A stretch of 64,000 bases of DNA from Methylobacterium sp. Leaf99. Its GTDB lineage: Bacteria; Pseudomonadota; Alphaproteobacteria; Rhizobiales; Beijerinckiaceae. Each line of letters starts with the position of its first letter. Position 1 is the stretch's first letter. Below, piece by piece: positions 43,647-51,281 of this stretch. The stretch lies in assembly GCF_001422375.1 (NCBI RefSeq), contig NZ_LMMU01000012.1:1-64000 (forward strand). The letters are read 5' to 3'. Both the position numbers and the translations under genes were made by a program. The notes under the pieces are model-generated. The model was not told the DNA's origin. It saw nothing but the letters and a program-made list of their open reading frames with translations, and searched no databases.

Positions 43647-43719
43647 CACCTTCCTCCTATAGTCAAACTCACGTGAGCTTGCGGTTTTCACCCGAGCTCT
43701 TGGTCGAAGGAAACCGAAC

Positions 43720-45345
43720 ATGCAGAACAATCGCACCTCGCGCGAGGCCGCGTCCGCTGTGACGCTCGACGCCGTCCTGAACGGCACCCTGCCTCCTCCC
43801 TTCCGACACGACTCGCCGTTCCGGCTGTTGGAACTCCTCCTGACCGTCCGCTGCCCGCGGGACCGGCCGCGGCGCCGCGACTTGCTGCGCTTCGGCGACG
43901 ATGACGGCGTGCTGGGGCTTTGGCAGGCCGCGTGGAGCACAGCCGAGGACGTCCGCGACAAGGGCTGGACTGATCCCAGGCGCGCCCACACGGGCTACGT
44001 CCGCCTCCTCGCCCTCCTGGAGACGTGCGAGCGCAGGTTGCAGGAGCTCGACGAGCGGCTCGACCTCGACCCCGAGGACCTCGACGATGCAGTCGTCCTT
44101 CGCGTCGAGTTGGAGCAGCTTGCCGGAGCGGCGGCCGGCTGCCTCGCCGAGTGTGGCGACCGCGCCGGCCGAGATTACTGCCGGGAGAGGGCTGCCTGGT
44201 TGGTCGAGCACGGCCAGGAGGGGCACAAGTACGCCTCGGCGTTGGTCGGGCTGTCGGCGGACGTGCGGTACGCCTGGCGTCCGGGGAATCCCGGCCTTGG
44301 CGCCTTGGCGAGCGCCCTGCAATCCGGGGACGCCACGATCCACGATGCAACCCGGGCGGCCGCGCCCGAGGATGAAGAGCCCGAGCCGTCGTGGGCCGCC
44401 GAGGCCCGGGCGAAGGCGGCCCGCGAGAAGGCGGATCGGGAGCGTGCCGCAGGGCCGAGCCTGGTCGTCTTGGCGTCCGTCGAGCACCTGCCCGGCAGCG
44501 CCGAGAACGGCGCGCGCGCCGGTAGGAGCACGGGCAGCACTGCCCGGACGGAGTGGGCGCCCCTCGCCGGAAAGGCGTTGCCGCTGGCCGTCGTCCCCGA
44601 CCTGGCCGAGGCGCGGCGGGTGCTCGTGTCCGAGTTCCCGGACGACGCCGCGGTCATCGACGCGATCCTCGTCCCGCTGGCCGGGCGGAGCTTCGTGCAC
44701 CTGCCACCGACCCTCCTGCTCGGCCCCCCGGGCACGGGCAAGTCGCGCCTGACGCGGCGGTTGGGCGAGATCCTGGGGCTGGCCGTGACGGTCTACTCGT
44801 GCGGGGGCGTCGCGGATTCCAGCCTGATCGGGACGTCCCGCCAGTGGAGCACCGGCCGGGCGACGGTGCCCCTGCAGGCGATCAAGCAGGCCGGCGCGGC
44901 GAGCGTGCTCGTCGTCCTCGATGAGCTCTCCCGCGCGGGGACCAGGGCGGACAACGGCAGGCTCGTCGACGGCGTCCTGGCCCTCACGGAGGCGGAGACG
45001 TCGAGGCGGTACCAGGATCCCTTCCTGGAGTGCCCGACCGACCTCTCGGCGGTGAGCTGGCTCGCCACGGCGAACAGCGTCGCCGGCCTCGATCCGGCCC
45101 TGCTGTCCCGGTTCCGCGTCCTGACGCTGGGCCCCCGGACGGCGGCGTCGCTGCCTTCGCTGACGAAGGGCATCCTTGCCGACGTTCGCCGCGAGCGCGG
45201 CCTCGATGCGACGTGGCTCCCGGACCTCGACGAGGAGGAAGCCGGCGTCCTGGCGGAGAACTGGCCCGGCGGGTCCGTCCGCGTCCTGCGCCGGCTGATC
45301 GAAACCGTACTCGCCTCGCGCGAGCACCTGGCGACGCGGAACTGA
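43720..45345 (+). CDS. AAA+ ATPase, MoxR/dynein-related type
   Basis: 541 residues. The N-terminal half (1-300) is a helical, acidic region with no known domain. The C-terminal half is an AAA core: Walker A LLLGPPGTGKSRLTRRLG (near residue 333), Walker B ASVLVVLDELSRAG, sensor-1 VSWLATANSVAGLDPALLSR with an arginine finger, and a final helical lid. Lon-like and MoxR ATPases remodel or load partner proteins. The ribosome site is AAGGA. Followed at 13 bp by a small gene and then by a GTGA-coupled gene. No VWA partner is visible. Confidence 0.8.
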   Translation: MQNNRTSREAASAVTLDAVLNGTLPPPFRHDSPFRLLELLLTVRCPRDRPRRRDLLRFGDDDGVLGLWQAAWSTAEDVRDKGWTDPRRAHTGYVRLLALLETCERRLQELDERLDLDPEDLDDAVVLRVELEQLAGAAAGCLAECGDRAGRDYCRERAAWLVEHGQEGHKYASALVGLSADVRYAWRPGNPGLGALASALQSGDATIHDATRAAAPEDEEPEPSWAAEARAKAAREKADRERAAGPSLVVLASVEHLPGSAENGARAGRSTGSTARTEWAPLAGKALPLAVVPDLAEARRVLVSEFPDDAAVIDAILVPLAGRSFVHLPPTLLLGPPGTGKSRLTRRLGEILGLAVTVYSCGGVADSSLIGTSRQWSTGRATVPLQAIKQAGAASVLVVLDELSRAGTRADNGRLVDGVLALTEAETSRRYQDPFLECPTDLSAVSWLATANSVAGLDPALLSRFRVLTLGPRTAASLPSLTKGILADVRRERGLDATWLPDLDEEEAGVLAENWPGGSVRVLRRLIETVLASREHLATRN

Positions 45346-45358
45346 GGGAGGGGTGATC

Positions 45359-45691
45359 ATGACGACGTTTGATTTCGCCGCCTCCCGCAGGCGCATCAAG
45401 TCCGGCTGGCAGGCCGGCCGGACTTGCCGCCTCGTGTCCCGCGGTCTCGCCGCCCGGGTCTCCGAGGCCGAGCGGGCGTGGCAGGCGGGGCAGCTTCCCC
45501 TCGACCGGGCAGCGGCTCTCGCGGCCGAGGCCGAGGCGGTGAGCTTCTCGTTTGCCCCCGTTCCCGGCCGGCGCCCCGGGCCCGTGCAGGGGCTCCTCGT
45601 CGACCTAGCCCTCAGAGCCGTCCTCGCGGCGCCCGGGCGGCTGATGCCCTGCCAGGCAATCCGCGACGCCGTCCAGAGGAGGCAGCAGTGA
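45359..45691 (+). CDS. Hypothetical protein, 110 aa
   Basis: MTTFDFAASRRRIKSGWQAG, then VSEAERAWQAGQLPLDRAAA. A basic helical protein of unknown family. The ATG at 45359 follows GGAGGGG; a GTG two codons earlier is possible. Ends in a GTGA overlap with the next gene. Likely co-transcribed with the AAA ATPase. Confidence 0.55.
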   Translation: MTTFDFAASRRRIKSGWQAGRTCRLVSRGLAARVSEAERAWQAGQLPLDRAAALAAEAEAVSFSFAPVPGRRPGPVQGLLVDLALRAVLAAPGRLMPCQAIRDAVQRRQQ

Positions 45692-45972
45692 CAGACGTCT
45701 ACCGCAACAGAGTTCGCCGGGTCTGGAGTGTGCGGGAATCCGGGATCGTCGTCGCGCACGTGCACGCAGTCGCCCTCTACGACGTGACGTTCGTCGTCAG
45801 CGAGGCCGCCCGGCAGCGGGCGCTACGCAAGGGACAGCGCGCCGTGATGGCGTGGGCCCGCGGCCGCTTGATCGACGCGCCCCTGCAGGCGTCCTCGATG
45901 AGGGTCTCGTTCGACCCCTTCGCCGGGCCGTCCTTCATGATCGATGACTGGCCGATCCGCGAGGCGTCGCTC
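45688..45972 (+). pseudogene. Hypothetical gene, 3' end lost at a convergent joint
   Basis: GTG start coupled to the previous stop. It reads as a normal protein for ~90 residues (VYRNRVRRVWSVRESGIVVA, YDVTFVVSEAARQRALRKGQ, FDPFAGPSFMIDDWPI). From about 45970 the frame is simply the antisense of the GH108 gene and stays open to 46770 by chance. The real end of the gene appears to be missing. Confidence 0.5.
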
Positions 45973-46683
45973 GACCTTGCCGATGGACGGCAGGGCATCC
46001 TGGAGCGGGGTCAGCGCCGAGACGGTCTGGTCGACGACCGTGCCGACGATTCCACCACCGGTGAGCGCGTCGGCGATGGCCGGGGACGGCGCGCCCTTGG
46101 CGTCGGACAGGAGGCCGCGGCGCTCCATGCCGGCGAAGTAGGTCGGCTGGGGCCCGACCGAACCGGAGGCCCACGCCTGCCCGATCTGGCGGACCTCGAC
46201 GACGCGGCGGCCCCAGCCCTTGCCGAACGCCTTCCAGGTCCGGAGCGACTTGAGGAACGCGAGGCGCCGCTCCAGGATCGCGGCGACCAGGGCGTCGTGG
46301 TCGGGGTAGGCTTCCGCGGCTTGGACGGTCGCCTCGCCGATCACACCGTCGACGCGGACGCCGAGGGCGCGCTGCAGCCACTTGATGGACTGGCCCGGGC
46401 CCGAGTTCACGGCGCCGTCGAACAGGACGTAGTCGATCCCCTCGGGGAGCTCGTCGCCCTTCACGGCATCCCAATACTGGCGGCGGTAGACGGCCCCGAG
46501 CTCGGCCTGGGTGATCGAGCGGACCGGGCGGGACGGCTTGCCGTTCCGCTTGAGGTAGCCGTCGAACGTGCGCTGGGTGACACCCTTCATGGTGGCGCCG
46601 CCCGGATCGCGCGGGTCGTTGACGTAGCCCCCCTCGTGGACGAGCACGCGGGTGATCGCGTCCTGATAGCGGTCGGCGCTCAC
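45823..46683 (-). CDS. GH108 endolysin (N-acetylmuramidase), altered 3' end
   Basis: GTG start at 46683 with a perfect AAGGAGA site. The glycosyl hydrolase 108 domain holds the catalytic Glu in VLVHEGGYVNDPRDPGGATM and GVTQRTFDGYLKR. The PG-binding-3-like part has YVLFDGAVNSGPGQSIKWLQ and ALGVRVDGVIGEATVQAAEA. Up to about SIGKVERRLA (45975) it reads normally; the last ~50 codons are antisense to the convergent gene, so the native C-terminus, often a membrane helix here, was likely lost. Lysis or wall-remodelling enzyme of a phage. Confidence 0.8.
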   Translation of the reverse strand: MSADRYQDAITRVLVHEGGYVNDPRDPGGATMKGVTQRTFDGYLKRNGKPSRPVRSITQAELGAVYRRQYWDAVKGDELPEGIDYVLFDGAVNSGPGQSIKWLQRALGVRVDGVIGEATVQAAEAYPDHDALVAAILERRLAFLKSLRTWKAFGKGWGRRVVEVRQIGQAWASGSVGPQPTYFAGMERRGLLSDAKGAPSPAIADALTGGGIVGTVVDQTVSALTPLQDALPSIGKVERRLADRPVIDHEGRPGEGVERDPHRGRLQGRVDQAAAGPRHHGALSLA

Positions 46684-46949
46684 TGGTCTCTCCTTGCGGG
46701 TGCGTCGATGAAGTTGCCCGGCCACGCCGTCGCGATCCGCGCGGCGTCCTCGACGGACAGGCCGGGGTAGGTCCCGATCAGGCCCTCGATGACGACCTCG
46801 CGGGGGATGCGCTTCGACCGGCGCTTCCGGGGGGGCGGTGGTGGTGCCGGCGGCGACGAGGGCTGAGCCTCGCGGATGACGAGGGCCATGGCGGCGGCGA
46901 CCGCGGCGAGGCCGGCGGCCATGGCGATGGGGTTGCGCCTGCGGGACAT
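46680..46949 (-). CDS. Small membrane protein beside the endolysin (holin-like position)
   Basis: 89 residues: one membrane helix (NPIAMAAGLAAVAAAMALVI), then a Pro stretch and a basic helix (KRRSKRIPREVVIEGLIGTY). The stop overlaps the endolysin start (GTGA). A small membrane protein just upstream of an endolysin is the usual place of a holin or spanin partner, but a single helix is not diagnostic. Confidence 0.6.
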   Translation of the reverse strand: MSRRRNPIAMAAGLAAVAAAMALVIREAQPSSPPAPPPPPRKRRSKRIPREVVIEGLIGTYPGLSVEDAARIATAWPGNFIDAPARRDQ

Positions 46950-46951
46950 GG

Positions 46952-47218
46952 TCAGCCCTCTTCCCGGCGGGCGGCGAGGGCGAGCTCGGCGACGCGGGCA
47001 GCCAGGGCCCGGTGGAGCTTCAGGTTGGCGCGCTGGTAGTCCTGGGGGTCCCAGCCGGCGAAGGTCTCGGTGACCCGGGCGACCGCGGCGTGCTCGACGA
47101 GACGGTCGCCGTCGACCTGGGCCACGTAGGCGGTCAGCGCGAGCTCGTGCCCGCCGTCGACGGCCCGGCAATCCTCGCCGAGGATGCGGACCATGGAGAA
47201 GTCGAGCCGGGTGCCCAT
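46952..47218 (-). CDS. Hypothetical protein, 88 aa
   Basis: MGTRLDFSMVRILGEDCRAV, ELALTAYVAQVDGDRLVEHA, then a helical C-terminus (RANLKLHRALAARVAELALA). No family recognised. 2 bp from the gene downstream and overlapping the one upstream, so it is part of the same unit. Confidence 0.55.
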   Translation of the reverse strand: MGTRLDFSMVRILGEDCRAVDGGHELALTAYVAQVDGDRLVEHAAVARVTETFAGWDPQDYQRANLKLHRALAARVAELALAARREEG

Positions 47219-47595
47219 CAGTGGACCCTCGGGCCGGCGGTGCGGGCGAGGTAGACTGAGGCGATGAGCTCGCCGGCCTCGACCTTCATGGCGTCGCAGA
47301 ACACCAGCAGGCGCTTCCAGGTGATGCGGTCGCCGTCGTGGGACCGGATCGCCGCGAGCTCGTCGCGGAGGTCGCTGTCCCGGCTCTCGAGCTGCCCGAG
47401 CAACACCCGAAGCTGGGGGGCCGTCAGCCGGCGGTCCTTGATGACCGCGGCGAGGCCCTTCATCAGGGAGGAGTTGAGCGCCGCCCCTTGGGGCGAGACC
47501 CGGTAGGAGCCGCGGCACTGCCGGCTGGCTCCGGACGCATGGACCAGCGTCGAGTTGGGGGCGTTCGAAACGCGCGGGGCGAGGTTTGGTTCCAT
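47218..47595 (-). CDS. Hypothetical protein, 125 aa
   Basis: From ATG 47595 (MEPNLAPRVSNAPNSTLVHA). The C-terminal half (LMKGLAAVIKDRRLTAPQLR, DELAAIRSHDGDRITWKRLL, VFCDAMKVEAGELIASVYLA) is helical and could be a DNA-binding fold. The start is unsure (GTG at 47619 also possible). No family recognised. Confidence 0.5.
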   Translation of the reverse strand: MEPNLAPRVSNAPNSTLVHASGASRQCRGSYRVSPQGAALNSSLMKGLAAVIKDRRLTAPQLRVLLGQLESRDSDLRDELAAIRSHDGDRITWKRLLVFCDAMKVEAGELIASVYLARTAGPRVH

Positions 47596-47722
47596 CGAAA
47601 AGGATGGAATGCCTCGCACCTGGATTCGACAAGGGTAATCAGGGGGCTAAGCGATTTTGACGTCGCTTAGCCGGTCATTTTCCCGGCGCTGACAAGGATG
47701 GGCCAAGCCGTTCTTGCAGGTG

Positions 47723-48262
47723 TCAGACTTTTCTGACGGGCGGGTCTTCGCGCAGGCCCATGAGGCCCGACAGGTCGACGCGCCAGACGCCCTTGGGCAG
47801 GGCCGCCAACCGCTCGATGCGCCCGTCAGGATTTTCTGACTGGGAGCGGATCGCCGAGATGGCCACCCGGACGAGGAGGTCGGCGCGCTCGACCCCATCC
47901 TCGTCCGGGTCCTGCAGGGCGAGGCCGGCGGCCTTGAGGAGTCGTCGGATCGGCCCACGGCGCGAGTCGTCCCAGACGGAGATGTCCGACCATGCCGGCG
48001 TCCGCCACGCCTGAAGCACCTCGCGAAGCAGGGCTTGGCCGACGTCGTGGCGCGGGGGCACGGGGATCGGGGCCGCTCCCGAAATGCTGTGCCAGATCCC
48101 GCCACCCACGTACCGACGTCGGCCCACCGGCTCGCGCTCGGCCCGGCGGGCCGCTTCCTTGTCGCCGACCGGGTAGCGGTACCAGACGGCGTGCAGCCTC
48201 GCCGCGGCGGCCCGCAAGGTGTCCTGAAGTTGCTGCTCTTCGGGTGTGAGGCGCCACTTCAT
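47723..48262 (-). CDS. Hypothetical protein, 179 aa
   Basis: MKWRLTPEEQQLQDTLRAAA, then GDKEAARRAEREPVGRRRYV, ISVWDDSRRGPIRRLLKAAG, ending LSGLMGLREDPPVRKV. The stop of the primase-like gene is 1 bp away, so the two are co-transcribed. No family recognised. Confidence 0.6.
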   Translation of the reverse strand: MKWRLTPEEQQLQDTLRAAAARLHAVWYRYPVGDKEAARRAEREPVGRRRYVGGGIWHSISGAAPIPVPPRHDVGQALLREVLQAWRTPAWSDISVWDDSRRGPIRRLLKAAGLALQDPDEDGVERADLLVRVAISAIRSQSENPDGRIERLAALPKGVWRVDLSGLMGLREDPPVRKV

Positions 48263-48263
48263 G

Positions 48264-50045
48264 TCACGCCACCTCCATCTCGGAGGCCGGACACGTCGAC
48301 GCCCGCCGGGCCGTGGGGCGCGCAGCGGGCGTCTGTCCTAGAAGAGTGCTGCCCTTCGTCGTGACCCGAGGAACATACTGCGTACGGCGGCCTGCGACAA
48401 CAGCCTCGCGCGCGGTCTCTCTGATATCCCGTAACACTTCGTGCGCGATCACGGCGGGGGTGCCGACGGGCAGGTCGAGGGTGTCGCCGACGTCGTCGAC
48501 GGTGACCACGGGAGCCACCACCGGCTCGGCCTTGGCGGTGGTGATGCCGGCGACGGCGCGGGCGTCCCGGAGGGCGTTGTCCAGCCACCGCGGCGAGACA
48601 CCGTAGAGCTCGGCCACCGCCTTCACGGTCAGGCCCTCGGCGAGGAACTCGACGGCCTGCTGCCCGACTTCGAGGCGGTGCTGCTGTTGGACCGAGCGGT
48701 CCCTGACGCCCGCGGCCCGGCGAGAGGCGACGACGCGCGAGACGGCGTTCTCGGACCGGCGCGCCTGGTCGATCAGGATGCGCAGGTCGGCCCGGCGCAT
48801 CTCCCTCGGGGTGATGACCAGCAGGTCCCGGAGGTGGGCGGGGGACGGCTTGTAGCGGGGGTCGACCGTGAATCCGCGGTACGTCCGGCGGACGCCCCGG
48901 GCGGATTCCTTCGCCCTGCCGACGATGGAGCAAGCCTTCGACTTGGCGGAGGCGTGGTCGAGCCCGAGGCGGTCGGCGGTCTCGATGACGTACGCGTCGA
49001 GGTCGGAGGCCGGGAGGCGCCACGAGGCCACGTAGACGAAGGCGACAAGCCAGGAGTTGCGGCCGGCTCCCGTGTCCTCGCGGGCCGCGGTGTCCTTGAT
49101 GCCGGCCTTGCCGTGCCGGAGGGCATACAGCCGGTCGAGGTCCGCGGCGATGGTGTCCCAGTACGACGAGCCGGTCAGCTTGGCGCCGTGGTGGCCTTCC
49201 CGCGGGGTCCGGTTGGCGAGTTGGGCGGCGGTCCGCTTGGCCTTCGCCTCGGCCTTGGCGGCCTCCCGCTGGGCCTTGGTCTGGCGCTGGAACGGCAGGA
49301 CCACGCGGCAGAGCTCGTCGAAGTCGATCCGGGCGATCTCGGCGGTCAGGTCGGGAAAGATCACCACCACCGGGAGGCCGCTCTTTTCGTTGTAGGTGCC
49401 CGGCATCCGAAACTGCTTCGTCGCAGCCTTGGCCGTGTAGTCGGACCCGAACGGCAGGAACTCCTCGTGGAGGATCTGCTGCAAGGCACGGTGGCGGGCC
49501 ATGACACGCTGGGCCGGCTGGGAGGCGGTGTAGAGCCAGACCACCAAAATCCCGCGCCCCGAGAACGTGGCGTAGGACGGCGACGGCCAGCCGCGGTCCT
49601 CGCAGATGTTGCGGACGGCTTCCAGGACCTTGCGCGGGGGGACGTCCTTCCAGTCCGGCTTGTTGTAGTAGTCGAGGTCGAGCCACGAGGCGCCGAGGGA
49701 CACGATGTTGATCGCGTCCTTGGCGACGCGGGGCTCGCCCGGCTTGGAGTACGGGTACGATGCGAACGACATGAAGCGCCGGCCCTGCAGATCGACGTCG
49801 CGGCTCGCGAGGGCGTGGGAGGAGTACCGCAGGTCGGACCATCGCGGCTCGGTGCTGCCGTCCTTCCTGGGCTTCCTGGGAGGGACGCGGTCGCCGAACA
49901 TCGCGGACCCGACACCGCCTTTGGGGTGGACGAGACGGGCGTAGTCGAGGGGGCGGAGCTCGGAGCAGTAGGCGGGGGCTGGACGGACCAGGGAAGCAGC
50001 CTGGGGCCAACGCGTGGCGGTCGGGGAGATGAGGGAGGTTGTCAC
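48264..50045 (-). CDS. AEP-like primase / replication initiation protein
   Basis: 593 residues. The N-terminal half resembles archaeo-eukaryotic primase-type replication proteins: NIVSLGASWLDLDYYNKPDW gives a D-x-D motif, followed by SYATFSGRGILVVWLYTAS (sGRGxxxxW pattern) and AATKQFRMPGTYNEKSGLPV. Residues ~490-530 look like a helix-turn-helix (FLAEGLTVKAVAELYGVSPR, WLDNALRDARAV). AEP-type Rep proteins prime replication of plasmids, phage-plasmids and some integrative elements. Large frames in other phases here are shadows. It is the first gene of the leftward unit; non-coding DNA with inverted repeats lies upstream. Confidence 0.65.
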   Translation of the reverse strand: MTTSLISPTATRWPQAASLVRPAPAYCSELRPLDYARLVHPKGGVGSAMFGDRVPPRKPRKDGSTEPRWSDLRYSSHALASRDVDLQGRRFMSFASYPYSKPGEPRVAKDAINIVSLGASWLDLDYYNKPDWKDVPPRKVLEAVRNICEDRGWPSPSYATFSGRGILVVWLYTASQPAQRVMARHRALQQILHEEFLPFGSDYTAKAATKQFRMPGTYNEKSGLPVVVIFPDLTAEIARIDFDELCRVVLPFQRQTKAQREAAKAEAKAKRTAAQLANRTPREGHHGAKLTGSSYWDTIAADLDRLYALRHGKAGIKDTAAREDTGAGRNSWLVAFVYVASWRLPASDLDAYVIETADRLGLDHASAKSKACSIVGRAKESARGVRRTYRGFTVDPRYKPSPAHLRDLLVITPREMRRADLRILIDQARRSENAVSRVVASRRAAGVRDRSVQQQHRLEVGQQAVEFLAEGLTVKAVAELYGVSPRWLDNALRDARAVAGITTAKAEPVVAPVVTVDDVGDTLDLPVGTPAVIAHEVLRDIRETAREAVVAGRRTQYVPRVTTKGSTLLGQTPAARPTARRASTCPASEMEVA

Positions 50046-50525
50046 GACGGTCCTCTACTGGGGCCTGTCGCGGGGCAGCACGTCCGCAACTCAGGCCGGG
50101 ATCAACATGACGAGGATACGTACGCCGAGGATAAGGTCAATCGGGGGCCTGACCTTCCGTTACGCGGGGCAATACTTGCGGAAGGGGATCGGAAAATCGC
50201 GGGGACGAGGGGGTATCGGCCGCCGGTGAGGCACAGGGAGGTAGGCTGTGGCGGTCAGTCGGGGGTGGCGTGGGTAAGGACACATCCTGCCAGGCACGAT
50301 GCCCTGGTGGCCTTCCCTGGCGGTGGTGGCCGTCCGACGAGGAGAACTGACGCGGGAACGGTCCAGATCTTTTTTCCGCTTCCCGACATTGGCGTAGCCA
50401 AGGCCCCATACCCCGTAACGGAACGTGCGTGATCGGAACGCCACCGGAAGGACCGGATCGACCGTCCTTCACACCGTGCGCGATCCCCCATGGTGGCTTT
50501 CTGGACGGCCTGGCACTCTACCGTC
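50046..50525. other. Non-coding region, possible origin of the element
   Basis: About 480 bp upstream of the Rep-like gene without a credible frame. An inverted pair TTCCGTTACG (50155-50164) and CGTAACGGAA (50414-50423) flanks it. A GATCTTTTTTCC stretch at 50367-50378 is the only AT-rich part. Position suits an origin or a divergent promoter region. Confidence 0.3.
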
Positions 50526-50864
50526 ATGAGCACCGCAACCGCCTCCGCGCTCCCCGAGGAGCACCCCGCCGCCCGGTCCGCCCGCGTCCGTCGCGATGCC
50601 GCCGACCGCGCCCGACGCTGGCGCGAGACCCAGCGCGAGACCGCCGAGACCGATGCGGCAATCGTGAAGGCCATGCTCGCGGACGTCGACGCCTACATCA
50701 CCCCCGAGCACCGTCTCATGGCCAGGAACGAGCGGGTGGACATCGCCTTCGTCGTAGGCCGGGCCGCCTACGAGCTCGGTGGCAGGGAGCGCTTCAAGGA
50801 GGCCAAGAAGAGGGTCTTCGACAGGCTGCAGGAGCTCTCACCTGCCCCCAAGCACCACGCCTGA
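50526..50864 (+). CDS. Hypothetical protein, 112 aa
   Basis: MSTATASALPEEHPAARSAR, then a long charged helix (ADRARRWRETQRETAETDAA) and ERVDIAFVVGRAAYELGGRE. Divergent from the Rep-like gene, a place often held by copy-control or partition-like small proteins. No family recognised. Confidence 0.5.
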   Translation: MSTATASALPEEHPAARSARVRRDAADRARRWRETQRETAETDAAIVKAMLADVDAYITPEHRLMARNERVDIAFVVGRAAYELGGRERFKEAKKRVFDRLQELSPAPKHHA

Positions 50865-51281
50865 CTGAACGAATCGACGGCGTCTGTTAGGCTGGTGTGA
50901 TCGGGCGCCACCACAAACGGCGAAGGGCCCGACCACCCAGGAGCGCCCCCGTGTCCGGACTGAGCTTCGACTTTAACGTCCGGGATGTGGATCCTAGGTG
51001 GATGCCCCGGGGACTCCTCCCGCACTTGGGAGGGCACCCCCGACGGGTCCCTCGCATCATGGTCGAACGGCGGGTCGCGTCCCGGCACCAAGTCGGACCT
51101 GCATCACGACGCGGGAGTCATCCGCCACCCGTAACATCGCCCCGGCACGATCCAGGAACCAGGGACGCGTCAAGAACGGACGGGCTCCGGGTGGCGCGTA
51201 CGTTCGGAATGGGCCGCATCGCCGCGCCATCCCCATCCAAGTGGCCGATCAGCCACCCGGCAAGGTCAGGGACAACCGGTC
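50865..51281. other. Joint between phage-like element and metal cluster
   Basis: About 415 bp. From GTG 50951, after CAGGAG, a frame begins SGLSFDFNVRDVDPRWMPRG, which looks natural, but it soon turns into arbitrary Arg/Pro/Ser sequence to 51295; it may be the stump of a lost gene. A hairpin (CTCCC/GGGAG) lies near 51020. Nothing else is recognised. Confidence 0.3.

Noticed and set aside
45972..46770. Plus-strand extension of the gene starting at 45688
   Set aside because: This part is antisense to the conserved GH108 domain, so it is not accepted as protein-coding.
48441..50432. Large plus-strand frame opposite the primase-like gene
   Set aside because: Gly/Arg/Val-rich shadow without ribosome site or motifs; the minus strand holds a natural protein.
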